From Notospermus geniculatus (taxonomy: Eukaryota; Nemertea; Pilidiophora; Heteronemertea; Lineidae): a stretch of DNA of 64,000 bases. The notes below the pieces were generated by a model, which was not told where the DNA came from, ran no database searches, and worked only from the letters and a program-made list of their open reading frames with translations. Within the stretch, counting starts at the first letter, position 1. Each line of letters starts with the position of its first letter. The stretch covers positions 300,448-364,447 of the forward strand of contig NMRB01000371.1 in assembly GCA_002633025.1 (NCBI GenBank), given 5' to 3'. Shown here in pieces: positions 12,971-25,050 of the stretch. A program made the position numbers and the translations under genes.

Positions 12971-13876
12971 CTGGTTGTTGTGTACTAGCAATATGACCTG
13001 TGGCGAGCACATTTTAAAGGAGTGTGTTTGTCACTGAATATCCTGTGGTAGAGGGTCTGTTACTATATTGATGAGTGTGTTTGGAAAGGGGTAGTTTCAT
13101 GGCTAGGAATCCATCTGTTATTCGTTTACCGTCAAATCCATGAGGGGTCACCTTTTGAACCCTGTCGCCTCCACGCTTGTTGACTTTGAACTTCACACAT
13201 ATGTCCCTCAGGTTCATAGGTCTCCACAGACTAATTTTCATGGAAATCCATTTGTCCATTCGGCCACCAGGGGGCCAAAGCTGATCCTCACCAAATTTTT
13301 ATCATAGCTACGTCTAATGAGGTCACATGATATATAATACGGGTTTTGGATTTGACCCCCTTTTTTAATGTCACAGAGGTCAAAGTTCAAACTTTTGCCA
13401 TTAGGTGGCAAGTTTCGTGGCCGCAGGGCCTAATGACCTGAAACATGTTCCCCTATGTCAGATAACCAATGACATCAAGTTTCAGCCCAATTTGATTCTT
13501 GGCGTGGCCACTAGGTGGCTAAAACGAAAAACACAATTGTCATCTGTTCTTCTGGTACATTCACCCACAGATGAGCACATGATCTATGGACCATTTCATT
13601 GTGAATTATTGGTTTGGATGTCATGTTATTTCGGCAAGGCCCTGAGCACCGCGACATGTATACCGACACATTTGAAGATGATACCGGTAAGTGGATTAGC
13701 TGTGAGATAAACTGGTGGGTGCGTGACTTATCAGTTGCTAATAGCATGTGGGTAGAATGACCTCACCGCCTAATCTAATATTCAAACGACTCTCAGTTCA
13801 CGCAATTAGCAGATGACGTCACTGCAAACAGCATGCCTACGTCTGCGCATGCGTCTTTTGCTAATGGCTGTTTCAG

Positions 13877-14099
13877 GAAGATTGTGTTCGACTGGTCATT
13901 TCTTAATCCTGATTATCAATATGATAATGTGATTTCGTTGATATTCTGTGCAGTTCTGTGTCTGCACCAGGAATGTTCAACCATAAACGTTTTCGACAAT
14001 GGCGGACATTTAATATGTCAGATGAGTCAAAAGAAAGGAACTTGTATGGGGAGAAAAGAAGCGATACACTGCAGTGGGGCCCGGATGTATGAAAGAAAG
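13877..14099 (+). CDS. PAN/Apple-like cysteine-rich exon, duplicon copy 1
   Basis: The 223-nt exon is bounded by a good acceptor (GGCTGTTTCAG before 13877) and a donor (AAAG followed by GTAAGC at 14100). The roughly 74-residue product starts KIVFDWSF and contains six cysteines in the arrangement FCAVLCLHQEC...ICQM...GTCMG...HCSGAR. The spacing (CxxxCxxxxxC, later CQM) recalls PAN/Apple domains of secreted and surface proteins, which bind glycans or proteins, but this is a by-eye call. It aligns without gaps to the exon at 57531-57764, with the donor at the same residue (phase 0). I find no flanking coding exon within the duplicon, so it may belong to a larger gene or be a stranded fragment. 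Confidence 0.5.
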
Positions 14100-14703
14100 G
14101 TAAGCGACTGACCTCTGACCTCCAATCTGATGGCACACAGATATGGGGACATAAAATGCCTGTGATGTGGTGGGAAACGTTTCCTCCTTCCAGGCCTTTA
14201 GGGATTACATCTATTATATAGAGTTTAGTTCGCTCTAAAATGTCGTGGCCCAAAAACTTTCCAAACACATAAAATAATAAATCGAATGCTGAGAACCAAA
14301 AGTACGGCATTATTCGCTCTATCGACAAGATTGGGCAAGTAAATCGAGCAGGTAGAAACCAGAAATGCCGGTGTGGTAGGACAGAGTGTCCCCCTGTAAA
14401 AAGTGTCCACTTCTATTGTTGAATGACGGATTAAGGTGCATGGCTATAGAAACCAATCACTAGAGATTAGAATGTAACAATATTATCTTTTGTCCCTAGG
14501 ACAGTTTTTCCTAGGGACATTCTTTCCCTTCACACCTGTAAAGAAGTAGGCTGTCAATGAGGGTCGCCCTCTCTACAACATCAAGGATGGGAACATGGAA
14601 CTCGGAATCTCAGAGGTGAAAATAGTGCTGATGTTTCCATTGAACTACTACATGTAGTGATCACTGGGGGCGTACTCATGTCCAGTCATTAGTTCAGGGG
14701 TTA

Positions 14704-14960
14704 TTAAGACCGCCCAACCTCACAGTTGGGCAGTCTTCATTGGTTTTGCTGATTTTCTCTGAATCTCTCTCCATCAACATTTGGTTTCAGATGGATAACT
14801 CAAGAATTAAGCTATGTATCACCACGAAACTTTCAGGATTTGTAGATGTGTACAAAAGACAGATAAAGTTCGGTTGCTGGCTCGACGCAAGGGCCCAACG
14901 CGCCGCGTTGCGGCCAACAGCGAAGCTAGCCAAAGACTTGTCACGGGTCAGTCAATAGAA
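14704..14960. repeat. Repeat with TAAGACCGCC hairpin start
   Basis: A hairpin (AAGACCGCCCAACCT paired with AGTTGGGCAGTCTT) is followed by TCATTGGTTT and a TTTCTCTGAATCTC tract, then a GAAACTTTCAGGA motif. The same order opens the 38508-39290 insertion in the BEL element, so both belong to one dispersed family. A second copy lies at the matching place in duplicon copy 2, near 21327. Confidence 0.55.
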
Positions 14961-15220
14961 TTGGACTCATAGGAGAAATGCGCCTAATGTTCAGATGGAA
15001 TATACCGGACGGTTGGTTCACTTTTTTAGTGGCTGTGAACGTAGATGGGTACATTATGTAGCGATATACTAACAGATTTGCTGGGGACTTGCTCTGTGGA
15101 TTTTGTGAAATGCGATTTTTGTAAGATTATTCTGATTTGTGACGTCATTTCTATTATCATAAAAATATGTTGAGTAGCTGGGATGTATTTATAAACATTT
15201 ATTCAGCAGCCACCATCATG

Positions 15221-15289
15221 GCCGGCTGGGGCATCGGTAGAGCGTCCGGCTATGAATCCGGGGCGCTGGATTCGAGCCTTGTGATAGGC
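15221..15289 (+). ncRNA. tRNA-like SINE head, duplicon copy 1
   Basis: The sequence has an A-box-like segment (GGCATCGGTAGAGCG), a perfect anticodon-type stem (TCCGG around a CTATGAA loop) and a B-box-like GGATTCGAGCC. The acceptor ends do not pair well, so it is not a functional tRNA gene. It is a tRNA-derived SINE head or tRNA pseudogene. The second copy is at about 21849-21917, where one A-box-region base differs. Confidence 0.5.
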
Positions 15290-16276
15290 GATTTTTTCAC
15301 GCGTCTGTTTCTCTCTTTATTTCTTTTGCTGAACACTTTTAGTCGCAGGACGAATATCTCCCCAGCCCTTCCATTTCCCTATAAGGTGACAGCGGTGTTT
15401 CATCAAACCAGTGTAGATTAGTTCTTCGTCACACCACTAGGGCTAGTGCCTGATAGTCGATGGCGTGAGGTGAGTATCAAACTGCAAACGTCGCTACTAA
15501 GCATATGAGTACGTCTGAATTCTGTGTCATAGTATTTAGAAGGATGGAAAACAACCTAGCTAGTTTCGTAATTACCATCCGATTCGGTTTGCCAGGTGGA
15601 TTTTACGAGTTTTGGTCAGCCTACCGGTACCATCTTGACATCACTGATGTCATCAGCTGATCAGTGCCTCATGTCAGACTCTGCAAGCCGTTGTGCATGG
15701 CAGTACATGACGATGAACAGTTACTGCAGGTTGGCCTAGGGTTGGCCTATACCTGTGTCTATGATGTGATTGAGTGCATTTGCGTCATGGTAGTGTCATG
15801 CCAGTGACTGTGAGTGAATCTTGAATGTGCATGATGGCGTGTACCTAATGTGTAATTGGCAACCCAGAGCCAGCTAAGCCTTTTTGGCCCTTGTTATACA
15901 TTTCACTCACACTGCCAGTGTCACTCAATCATGTCACTTCTGACATATTGTAATATTGTATACATATCATTTCAGCCACTCTCCTACGCATCCTGATGAT
16001 GTAATCATTCAGTAAACACATTTTGATGACACATCCACTGCACTGAAAACTACTGGAATGCGAGCAGTGAGACTACATAGTTAAACTCAACATCAATCAT
16101 GCAGTGAAGTACATCAACCTTCATAGGCTGAGAAATGACCAGGACTTTCGTGGTCACCATCTGGTAACTACTTTTTGACTTCATAAAATTATCAGCATCA
16201 CCATTGGCAAACATAATTTAATTGTTGCCAATCACCAAATTTGCCAGTTTGCCAGTAATTAGCATAAAACCAATAT

Positions 16277-16790
16277 GTCTGCCATTTAGGTACATTATGT
16301 CAATGTACAGGGAACTTTCAAATGGCTCACTGCAGACCCTACAAATGTATCATAAAGAGATAGGAACATGCCCCTTAGAAACTCAACAAGCATGGTTTCA
16401 GGTTGCTATGGCAACGTCTTAGCTGTTAATCCAACATGGCTGACATTTAGAAGTATCTAACAGAGAGCTTTGAAATGGCTCACTGCAGACCCTACAAATG
16501 TATTATAGACAGTTAGGAACAGGCCCCTTTGAAACCCAATAAGTGTGGTTTCGGGTTGCTACGTCTTAGCTGTTAATCCAACATGGCCGTCTCCTAGAAA
16601 TATCATATGTACAGGGAACTTTGAAACGAAATACTGTAGACACTACAAATGTATTATAAACAGATAGGAACATGCCCCTTAGAAACCTAATAAGCGTGGT
16701 TTCGGGTTGCTATGGCAAAGCCTTTGCTGTTAATCCAACATGGCTGACATTTAGAAGTATCTAATCAAACTAGTTCCTACCGAGCATGCG
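16277..16790 (+). repeat. Tandem array of roughly 145-bp units
   Basis: Three tandem units share GGCTCACTGCAGACCCTAC, a tract containing ACATGCCCCTTAGAAAC, and GCTGTTAATCCAACATGGC. The matching place in duplicon copy 2 (22880-23090) has only one unit. An inverted copy of the whole family, with about five units, lies at 24390-24474 plus 44089-44900, where it is the host sequence for the BEL insertion. Confidence 0.75.
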
Positions 16791-16918
16791 CGGCCTACTT
16801 TTGGACGGGCCGCTGATGCCGCTAGCACCAGCTGCCTCATCACTTTCCAGCTGGCTTGGATATAGTGCGAGTACATTTGACACCGCAAATCTCCAAATGA
16901 AAGTCAATAAAATCAAAA

Positions 16919-17489
16919 CAAGCCATACGGCTCGAAGGGGTCGCTGCCTGTAGGGGTTTGGGAATAAGGGTAATTGTTGTTTGGGATACTAGACTAGTTA
17001 AAAAGTCAGAAAATGTGCTTCTCTACAATTCTAGAAGCATTTTCGAGGAAAAGCAGGCAAACCACTTTTTCTGGTGTAGTTTTTCACGCTGAACACGAAT
17101 CTGCTGTTTGCCGAGCCCAAAAATGCCTAATTAGGTCACTAATTAAGGGTCAAAGGTCAATGAGTGCAAAATTCTTTTTTTTCTCAAAAAATGATTTATT
17201 CGACATGCTCTATCAAAATATATAACTTATTTGGCAATATTTTGCATAGTAAGTTTCATACAGGCTTTCAAAATGTGAGAAAAAGAGGAAAATGTGAAAG
17301 AAAAACAATGCTATTTTGTGAATATCTCTGTATTGGAGCAACTTTTACTTTTTTAAAATACTGTTTCCTTTCACTTTCATTCATGTGACTACATTCCAAG
17401 CACAAAGGGCACAATTCACACGAAATCTTTTTATTCACTTTTCTCAAAAGTGAAAAAATGGACATATGCCCTTTGTGCTCTAAGCTCTT
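16919..17489. other. Single-copy spacer between duplicon copies
   Basis: This 571-bp stretch is not part of either duplicate. A sequence around AGCACAAAGGGCA near 17398 is matched in inverse by TGCCCTTTGTGCTCT near 17467, giving a loose terminal hairpin. No coding signal is seen. Confidence 0.6.
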
Positions 17490-20400
17490 CTACTGTACAT
17501 CTGATACACGACATATCACCCGGGTTTTTGATTTGGCGTAGTTGTCAAGGGCGGAGGTCAATGTTCGAAAGGGGCTGGAAACTTAAGACAGGGTTTGTCA
17601 AAGTGGGCCAATTTTGAAAACTACTTGACCTATTTTCCTGAAACTTGCAAGGTTAATAGGGTTGACCACATCATTGGAAAATATGGAGAAACAAAAGCAA
17701 CAGACTGACCCTGACCTAATGAACTAAGACAATGCAATTTTCAGACCCCTCAAATCACATGAAATAGACATCCTATGGGTCTGTAACTTCATACATATGT
17801 TGATGTGATCATATACAAAAAAGTAACAAACAAAGTATACTTCTGTCACAATTTTGAGAAATATAACAAAGAAATATCTTAAATAATGGTGCCAGGCAAG
17901 AGCTGGAAGGGCTGTATTTTAACGGCTGACTTGATGGTATTGTTATTGAAATGATTAGGTTTATAATGGCTGACCACTTTCTGACCACTGCTCTCACATC
18001 ATGCACACCCAGTTAACCCTGTGGTTACTATGTGTTACATGATGCGTTCAATGTCAGATAACCTGTGGACTTTCCCAGCTTGGGACAGTTGTACAAAGTG
18101 AATGGAGAACAATTCTGTACTTTCAACTGTACATCAACTCCCCATAATAACTATGGTATGACCTAAGGCTCAGGGCAGTCAGGCAGACTACAGCTAGCAC
18201 CATTTATGCAATGCACATTTATTGACCTGTTTCGCCATTCATGTGAACAAGACCTTGCTTAATGGGTGACCTGGTAAGTCTTGACAAAGGATTTGTAAAT
18301 AAGGCCCCTCCAGCTATTGCCTGTGCCCATTAGTTAGAATATTTCTTTGTTTCATTTGCAAAGGTTGTAACTTAAATACATTATTTATTTATTAAAATAT
18401 TTTTGGTATATTATCATGTCAACATATATGTGAAGTTACAGGCCCATAGGCCGTTTTTTGTTGTGTTCCTGGGGGTCTGAAAAATTGCATTGTCTTAGTT
18501 CATTAGGTCCGAGTCAGTCTGTTGTTTTTGTTTCTTCATATTTTCCAATGATATGGTAAACCCTACTAACCTTGCAAGTTTCAGGAAAATCGGTCTTGTA
18601 GTTCCCAAAATTGGCCCATTTTGACAAACCCTGTCTTAAGTTTCCAGCCCCTTTCACAGCTGGGCGGCACGTTTCGTGGCTACTTGTCCTGGATTGTTCA
18701 AATAAGGTGTGATGATGTGTCTAGGTACCCTCTATGTCTACAGCAAATGTCAGTCAGATCGGACTTCAAATATGGCTGCCAGGCAGCCATCTTGGAAATT
18801 GGGCATTGGCCCATAGCTCGTTAACTACTGTTCTGAACTTGAAGAATTATGTGTCTACGTAGCCTTCATGTGTACAGCAAATTTCATCGTGATCAGACTT
18901 TACAGACCGCTGCCAGACAGCCATTTTGGATGCAATGGTCCATGGACCAATGCCAGCAAATGACAAAATTCTGATGTTTGACCTGTCACGTTAAAAAGAG
19001 GTCAAATCAAAAACCCATTACATGTCATGTATCCTCATTAGATGCGCCGATGATGAAAATCCGGAGACGATCCAGACAATTAGTTCAGGAATTATTGGAG
19101 TTTGAGTTTTCGTTTAGAATCAAATCTGAACTAAACTTGGTGTCAAAGGTGAACTGACATGGGCTATAAATGTACCAAGTTTCGGGTCGACATTCCTAGC
19201 AGTTACCAAACGTGCCACCAAATGGCAATATTTCGAACTTTAATCTCTGTGACCTTGAAATGTAGGTCAAATCCAAAACCTGTTATGTTTGTCATGTATT
19301 CTCATTAGATACACTTATGATAAAAATTTTGAGATGATCCATTGCACTTTTTGTGTTTTTGGTTTTAGCCACGTGGTGGCCAAGTCAAGAACAATGGAAT
19401 CGGGCCGAAACATGGTGTCCTAGATCATATGACCTAGGGGTACCGGTATATAAATTATGTACCAAGTTTCAGATCAATAGCCCCAGTGGTTACAAAACGT
19501 GCTCTGCTAACGGACAACGACGGACGTTGCACCATCGTAAGAGCTCACCACAGGGGTACCCAGGACGACATTCACCCTTTTGGCTTTAATCACTGGTTGT
19601 TGTGTACTAGCATTATGACCTGTGGCGAGCACATTTTAAAGGAGTGTGTTTGTCACTGAATATCCTGTGGTAGAGGGTCTGTTGCTATATTGATGAGTGT
19701 GTTTGGAAAGTGGTAGTTTCATGGCTAGGAATCCATCTGTTAATCGTTTACCGTCAAATCCATGAGGGGGCACCTTTAGAACCCTGTCGCCTCCACGCTT
19801 GTTGACTTTGAACTTCACACATATGTCCCTCAGGGTCATAGGTCTCCACAGACTAATTTTCATGGAAATCCATTTGTCCGTTCTGCCACCAGGGGGCCAA
19901 AGCTGATCCTCACCAAATTTTTATCATAGCTACGTCTAATGAGGTCACATGATATATAATACGGGTTTTTGATTTGACCCCCTTTTTTAATGTCACAGAG
20001 GTCAAAGTTCAAACTTTTGCCATTAGGTGGCAAGTTTCGTGGCCGCAGGGCCTAATGACCTGAAACATGTTCCCCTATGTCAGATAACCAATGACATCAA
20101 GTTTCAGCCCAATTCGATTCTTAGCGTGGCCACTAGGTGGCTAAAACGAAAAACACAATTGTCATCTGTTCTTCTGGTACATTCACCCACAGGTGAGCAC
20201 ATGATCTATGGACCATTTCATTGTGAATTATTGGTTTGGATGTCATGTTACTTCGGCAAGGCCCTGAGCACCGCGACATGTATACCGACACATTTGAAGA
20301 TGATACCGGTAAGTGGATTAGCTGTGAGATAAACTGGTGGGTGCGTGACTTATCAGTTGCTAATACCATGTGGGTAGAATGACCTCACCGCCTAATCTAA

Positions 20401-20498
20401 TATTCAAACGACTTTCAGTTCACGCAATTAGCAGATGACGTCACTGCAAACAGCATGCCTACGTCTGCGCATGCGTCTTTTGCAAATGGCTGTTTCAG

Positions 20499-20721
20499 GA
20501 AGATTGTGTTCGACTGGTCATTTCTTAATCCTGATTATCAATATGATAATGTGATTTCGTTGATATTCTGTGCAGTTCTGTGTCTGCACCAGGAATGTTC
20601 AACCATAAACGTTTTCGACAATGGCGGACATTTAATATGTCAGATGAGTCAAAAGAAAGGAACTTGTATGGGGAGAAAAGAAGCGATACACTGCAGTGGG
20701 GCCCGGATGTATGAAAGAAAG
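20499..20721 (+). CDS. PAN/Apple-like cysteine-rich exon, duplicon copy 2
   Basis: This exon encodes the same product as that at 13877-14099, with the same acceptor (GGCTGTTTCAG) and the same donor (AAAG|GTAAGC). The coding part is preserved with no stop, although the surrounding DNA shows insertions and substitutions. The flanking sequence before the acceptor differs by one base (GCAAATGG versus GCTAATGG). Preservation of frame, cysteines and splice sites suggests a real exon or a very recent duplication; the data cannot separate these. No partner exon is visible until the orphan coding region at 45.5 kb. Confidence 0.5.
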
Positions 20722-21848
20722 GTAAGCGACTGACCTCTGACCTCCAATCTGATGGCACACAGATATGGGGACATAAAATGCCTGTGATGTGGTGGGAAAC
20801 GTTTCCTCCTTCCAGGCCTTTAGGGATTACATCTATTATATAGAGTTTAGTTCGCTCTAAAATGTCGTGGCCCAAAAACTTTCCAAACACATAAAATAAT
20901 AAATCGAATGCTGAGAACCAAAAGTACGGCATTATTCGCTCTATCGACAAGATTGGGCAAGTAAATCGAGCAGGTAGAAACCAGAAATGCCGGTGTGGTA
21001 GGACAGAGTGTCCCCCTGTAAAAAGTGTCCACTTCTATTGTTGAATGACGGATTAAGGTGCATGGCTATAGAAACCAATCACTAGAGATTAGAATGTAAC
21101 AATATTATCTTTTGTCCCTAGGACAGTTTTTCCTAGGGACATTCTTTCCCTTCACACCTGTAAAGAAGTAGGCTGTCAATGAGGGTCGCCCTCTCTACAA
21201 CATCAAGGATGGGAACATGGAACTCGGAATCTCAGAGGTGACAATAGTGCTGATGTTTCCATTGAACTACTACATGTAGTGATCACTGGGGGCATACTCA
21301 TGTCCAGTCATTAGTTCAGGGGTTATTAAGACCGCCCAACCTCACAGTTGGGCAGTCTTCATTGGTTTTGCTGATTTTCTCTGAATCTCTCTCCATCAAC
21401 ATTTGGTTTCAGATAGATAACTCAAGAATTAAGCTATGTATCACCACGAAACTTTCAGGATTTGTAGATGTGTACAAAAGACAGATAAAGTTCGGTTGCT
21501 GGCTCGACGCAAGGGCCCAACGCGCCGCGTAGCGGCCAACAGCGAAGCTAGCCAAAGACTTGTCACGGGTCAGTCAATAGAATTGGACTCATAGGAGAAA
21601 TGCGCCTAATGTTCAGATGGAATATACCGGACGGTTGGTTCACGCCTTTTAGTGGCTGTGAACGTAGATGGGTACATTATGTAGCGATATACATGTACTG
21701 ACAGATTTGCTGGGGACTTGCTCTGTGGATTTTGTGAAATGCGATTTTTGTAAGATTATTCTGATTTGTGACGTCATTTCTATTATCATAAAAATATGTT
21801 GAGTAGCTGGGATGTATTTATAAACATTTATTCAGCAGCCACCATCAT

Positions 21849-21917
21849 GGCCGGCTGGCGCATCGGTAGAGCGTCCGGCTATGAATCCGGGGCGCTGGAT
21901 TCGAGCCTTGTGATAGG
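21849..21917 (+). ncRNA. tRNA-like SINE head, duplicon copy 2
   Basis: This is the duplicate of the tRNA-like sequence near 15221. The A-box region reads GGCGCATCGGTAGAGCG, and the anticodon-type stem and B-box are unchanged. It is a SINE-type relic, not a functional tRNA. Confidence 0.5.
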
Positions 21918-23486
21918 CGATTTTTTCACGCGTCTGTTTCTCTCTTTATTTTTTTTGCTGAACACTTTTAGTCGCAGGACGAATATCTCCCCAGCCCTTC
22001 CATTTCCCTACAAGGTGACAGCGGTGTTTCATCAAATCAGTGTAGATTAGTTCTTCGTCACACCACTAGGGCTGGTGCCTGATAGTCGATGGCGTGAGTA
22101 TCAAACCGCAAACGTCGCTACTACGCATATGAGTACGTCTGAATTCTGTGTCATAGTATTTAGAAGGATGGAAAACAACCACTAGCTAGTTTCGTAATTA
22201 CCATCCGATTCGGTTTGCCAGGTGGATTTTACGAGTTTTGGTCAGCCTACCGGTACCATCTTGACATCACTGATGTCATCAGCTGATCAGTGCCTCAGGT
22301 CAGACTCTGCAAGCCGTTGTGCATGGCAGTACATGACGATGAACAGTTACTGCAGGTTGGCCTAGGGTAGGCCTATACCTGTGTCTATGATGTGATTGAG
22401 TGCATTTGGGTCATGATAGTGTCATGCCAGTGACTGTGAGTGAATCTTGAATGTGCATGGCGTGTACCTAATGTGTAATTGGCAACCCAGAGCCAGCTAA
22501 GCCTTTTTTGGCCCTTGTTATACATTTCACTCACACTGCCAGTGTCACTCAATCATGTCACTTCTGACATATTGTAATATTGTATACATATCATTTCAGC
22601 CACTCTCCTACACATCCTGATGATGTAATCATTCAGTAAACACATTTTGATGACACATCCACTGCACTGAAAACTACTGGAATGCGAGCAGTGAGACTAC
22701 ATAGTTAAACCCAACATCAATCATGCAGTGAATTACATCAACCTTCATAGGCTGAGAAATGACCAGGACTTTCGTGGTCACCATCTGGAAACTACTTTTT
22801 GACTTCATAAAATTATCAGCATCACCATTGGCAAACATAATTTAATTGTTGCCAATCACCAAATTTGCCAGTTTGCCAGTAATTAGCATAAAACCAATAT
22901 GTCTGCCATTTAGGTACATTATGTCAATGTACAGGGAACTTTCAAATGGCTCACTGCAGACCCTACAAATGTATTATAAACAGATAGGAACATGCCCCTT
23001 AGAAATCTAACAAGCGTGGTTTCGGGTTGCTATGGCAAAGCCTTTGCTGTTAATCCAACATCGCTGACATTTAGAAGTATCTTATCAAACTAGTTCCTAC
23101 CGAGCATGCGCGGCCTACTTTTGGACGGGCCGCTGATGCCGCTAGCACCAGCTGCCTCATCACTTTCCAGCTGGCTTGGATATAGTGCGAGTACATTTGA
23201 CACCGCAAATCTCCAAATAAAAATCAAATAAAATCAAAATATTGTAAACATTATACGTATATCAAATGTGGAAATACTAGATTTGAGGCGAATAAATGAT
23301 GTAAATGATCAGAATTAGCAGCTTGTTTGCGGAACGTTACAGGCATGGGAAGTGATTAGGCTCTCACTTTCGCACACTCTGAACCTATCAGAGGGCTCCT
23401 TGGTTCACGTGCTTCTGTTTACCAATCAGTTGAAATTAGGGCGACGAAACGTTTCGTGTACGTGCCCATGAAATATTCGGGACCTG

Positions 23487-24332
23487 GTGACAGTGTCAAT
23501 GGGTAGGAAGAATGGAGACAGGTGGCGCTGTGAGGACATTTTTGTTAATGATTTGGAGAGCTACCTTCTTCAACAAGGTGTATCATCTTTTGACTTTTAT
23601 GATGAACAGGCTGATTCATGGTTCAGATTACTAGTAATGCTGTATGCCGACGACACACTAGTTGTGTCGGACACCGCAGATGGACTTCAACGCAGTATTG
23701 ATGCATTGGTAGCTTATTGTAAGAAATGGAAATTACATATTAATAACAGTAAAACTAAAGCAGTCGTGTTTGAGAAACGTAGATCTCCAAATCAACCTGT
23801 GTTTTATCTTGACGGTAATCTTATAGAAACGGTTACAGAATTCAAGTATCTCGGGGTGTTATTTAATTATACTGGCTCTTTCAATAAGTGTCGTAAGCCC
23901 TTATCAGAACAAGCAAGGAAAGCTATGTTCTTTGTCTTACAAAAGGTTCAGGAACAATCTTTAGATATCGACGTTGCATTTCAACTTTTTGACACCATGG
24001 TCTCACCTATTTTATCTTTTGGTAGTGAAATATGGGGCTACGAAAGTCTTGATGTAATAGAAAAAATTCATTTGTTGTTTTGTAAATATATTTTAAAACT
24101 GAAACGGTCAACTCCAAATGTCATGGTATATGGGGAATTGGGACGTTTTCCTCTTGAGATACAAATCAAAGTTAAAGTCATAAAGTTTTGGGGGAAAATG
24201 TATCGCTTTGTACGTGCCAAGCATTTAAATGGTGTCCCTGTGAAATGGATTTCCTATGTGAAAAGTATTCTAGACAAGCGAATACGCTTTCTTGGGTCGT
24301 CGCTGGGTATGGTGGGTACCGGTATATGTTGA
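23487..24332 (+). pseudogene. Non-LTR retrotransposon reverse transcriptase, C-terminal fragment
   Basis: The 281-codon open frame contains the RT catalytic motif YADDTLVV near residue 53, then the palm and thumb pattern: ALVAYCKKWKLHIN followed by KTK, FKYLGVLFNYTGSF, EQARKAM, and LFDTMVSPILSFGSEIWGYE. This is typical of Jockey/I-type LINEs abundant in marine invertebrates, so it copies LINE RNA into the target site. The 5' end of ORF2 (endonuclease and RT fingers) is missing, and the frame ends before the C-terminal cysteine region, so this is a truncated dead copy. The complementary C-terminal region of what looks like the same family occurs at 27674-28189. Confidence 0.8.
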
Positions 24333-24474
24333 ACATGTTGAATAGAGGCATGTTTAAAGTAAAAAGTTTAATGAGACTTTTAGGTCTGCAGTGAGATGTC
24401 CCTGTACATTAGATAGTTCTAAATGACAGCCATGTTGGATTAACAGCTAAGAAAGATGTTGCCACAGCAACCTC

Positions 24475-24810
24475 TGTTGTGGAATACGATCACATTCCTT
24501 TATGCAGTACTGCTTGGTGACATTCATTTACGGTCCACTGTTTACATAGTTCTCAAAATCTGACCTAGGCCTACTTGTTCCCCGTTTTCATTGTGTAATC
24601 TGTGAGTTGTTAGTTAGTCGTGTTTTAGTCATGCTTATTCAGGCTTTCCCTAATATTATGAAATCTTTCCTAATAAACATCTTTGTATTGGGTCCCTCTA
24701 TTCTTGGGCCTATAAATTGGGGTTCTTTTGAATAAACTTGGCAACTGCCATACATCCTTCGTTCGGTGTACTTCTTCCGAGCCTCCGTGTCCTTGCCTGG
24801 TTCAGGACCG
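24475..24810 (+). repeat. 5' LTR of the BEL element, first part
   Basis: It matches the 3' LTR at 43758-44088 along its length. It has an extra 14 bp (TCCGTGTCCTTGCC) near 24784 and stops at GGTTCAGGACCG, where a 7.8-kb element interrupts it. The last ten or so bases of the LTR reappear at 32627-32637. An AATAAA-like signal (CCTAATAAACA) lies near 24670. Confidence 0.85.
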
Positions 24811-24825
24811 GTGTGAAAGTAACCC

Positions 24826-25050
24826 AGGTCCTACTAAGTAGGGTCCGCGGGACCCTAACTCCTAGGATTCTAAGTCCTACGGACCCTAACTCTTAGGAAT
24901 CTAAGTCATACGGTGCTGGACAACTAGGAACTGTAGTCCTAGGACCAAGATTCCTAGGAACCAATGTCCTAGGACTGCGCCTCCTTAGGAATAGAGGTCC
25001 AACATTTAGAAAAAAATAGTCCGTCATGATAGAAATCTAGGATCCCAAGT
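24826..25050. repeat. Sub-terminal TCCTAGGA-type repeats
   Basis: Degenerate tandem units alternate CTAACTCCTAGGATTCTAAG, GTCCTACGGACC and CCTAGGAACC-like words at about 30-bp spacing. Similar degenerate words occur near 31230-31330 and 32552-32626, toward the other end of the same element. They are self-complementary at short range, a common feature of TIR sub-terminal repeats. Confidence 0.55.

Larger units (their letters stand above)
9546..16918. repeat. Segmental duplication, copy 1
   Basis: This 7.4-kb block is repeated in direct orientation at 17490-23239 and is nearly identical over most of its length. It begins inside the last bases of the Tc1 right TIR (CTACTGTACATC) and ends at AATCAAAA near 16918. 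Copy 1 has three features that copy 2 lacks: a Helentron-like insertion at 10433-11613, an extra 155 bp near 12178-12332, and three rather than one unit of a roughly 145-bp repeat. It carries one PAN-like exon and one tRNA-like SINE head. Confidence 0.9.
17490..23239. repeat. Segmental duplication, copy 2
   Basis: This is the direct repeat of 9546-16918, starting at CTACTGTACATC and ending at AATCAAAA. It lacks the Helentron-like insertion (intact target near 18375-18395), lacks about 155 bp near 18955, has a small extra segment near 18178-18210 and has one instead of three satellite units. Otherwise differences are scattered substitutions, indicating a fairly recent duplication. Confidence 0.9.

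Noticed and set aside
13405-13710. 101-codon ORF present in both duplicon copies (also 20027-20332)
   Set aside because: It lies in Helentron-like repeat sequence with GGTGGC and ACATGT words shared with non-coding copies, and conservation is explained by the duplication.
14225-14410. Conserved minus-strand ORFs in both duplicon copies (13903-14328 and 20525-20950, 141 codons)
   Set aside because: They overlap the PAN-like exon on the opposite strand and are identical only because the DNA duplication is recent. No motif or splice context is seen.
15221-15289. Functional tRNA gene
   Set aside because: The anticodon stem and B-box are good, but the acceptor stem does not pair and the sequence continues like a SINE.
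24475-24810. Solo LTR at 24.5 kb, unrelated to the BEL coding region
   Set aside because: The missing LTR tail, the PBS at 32627-32656 and the satellite flank that rejoins at 44089 show it is the 5' LTR of the same element.
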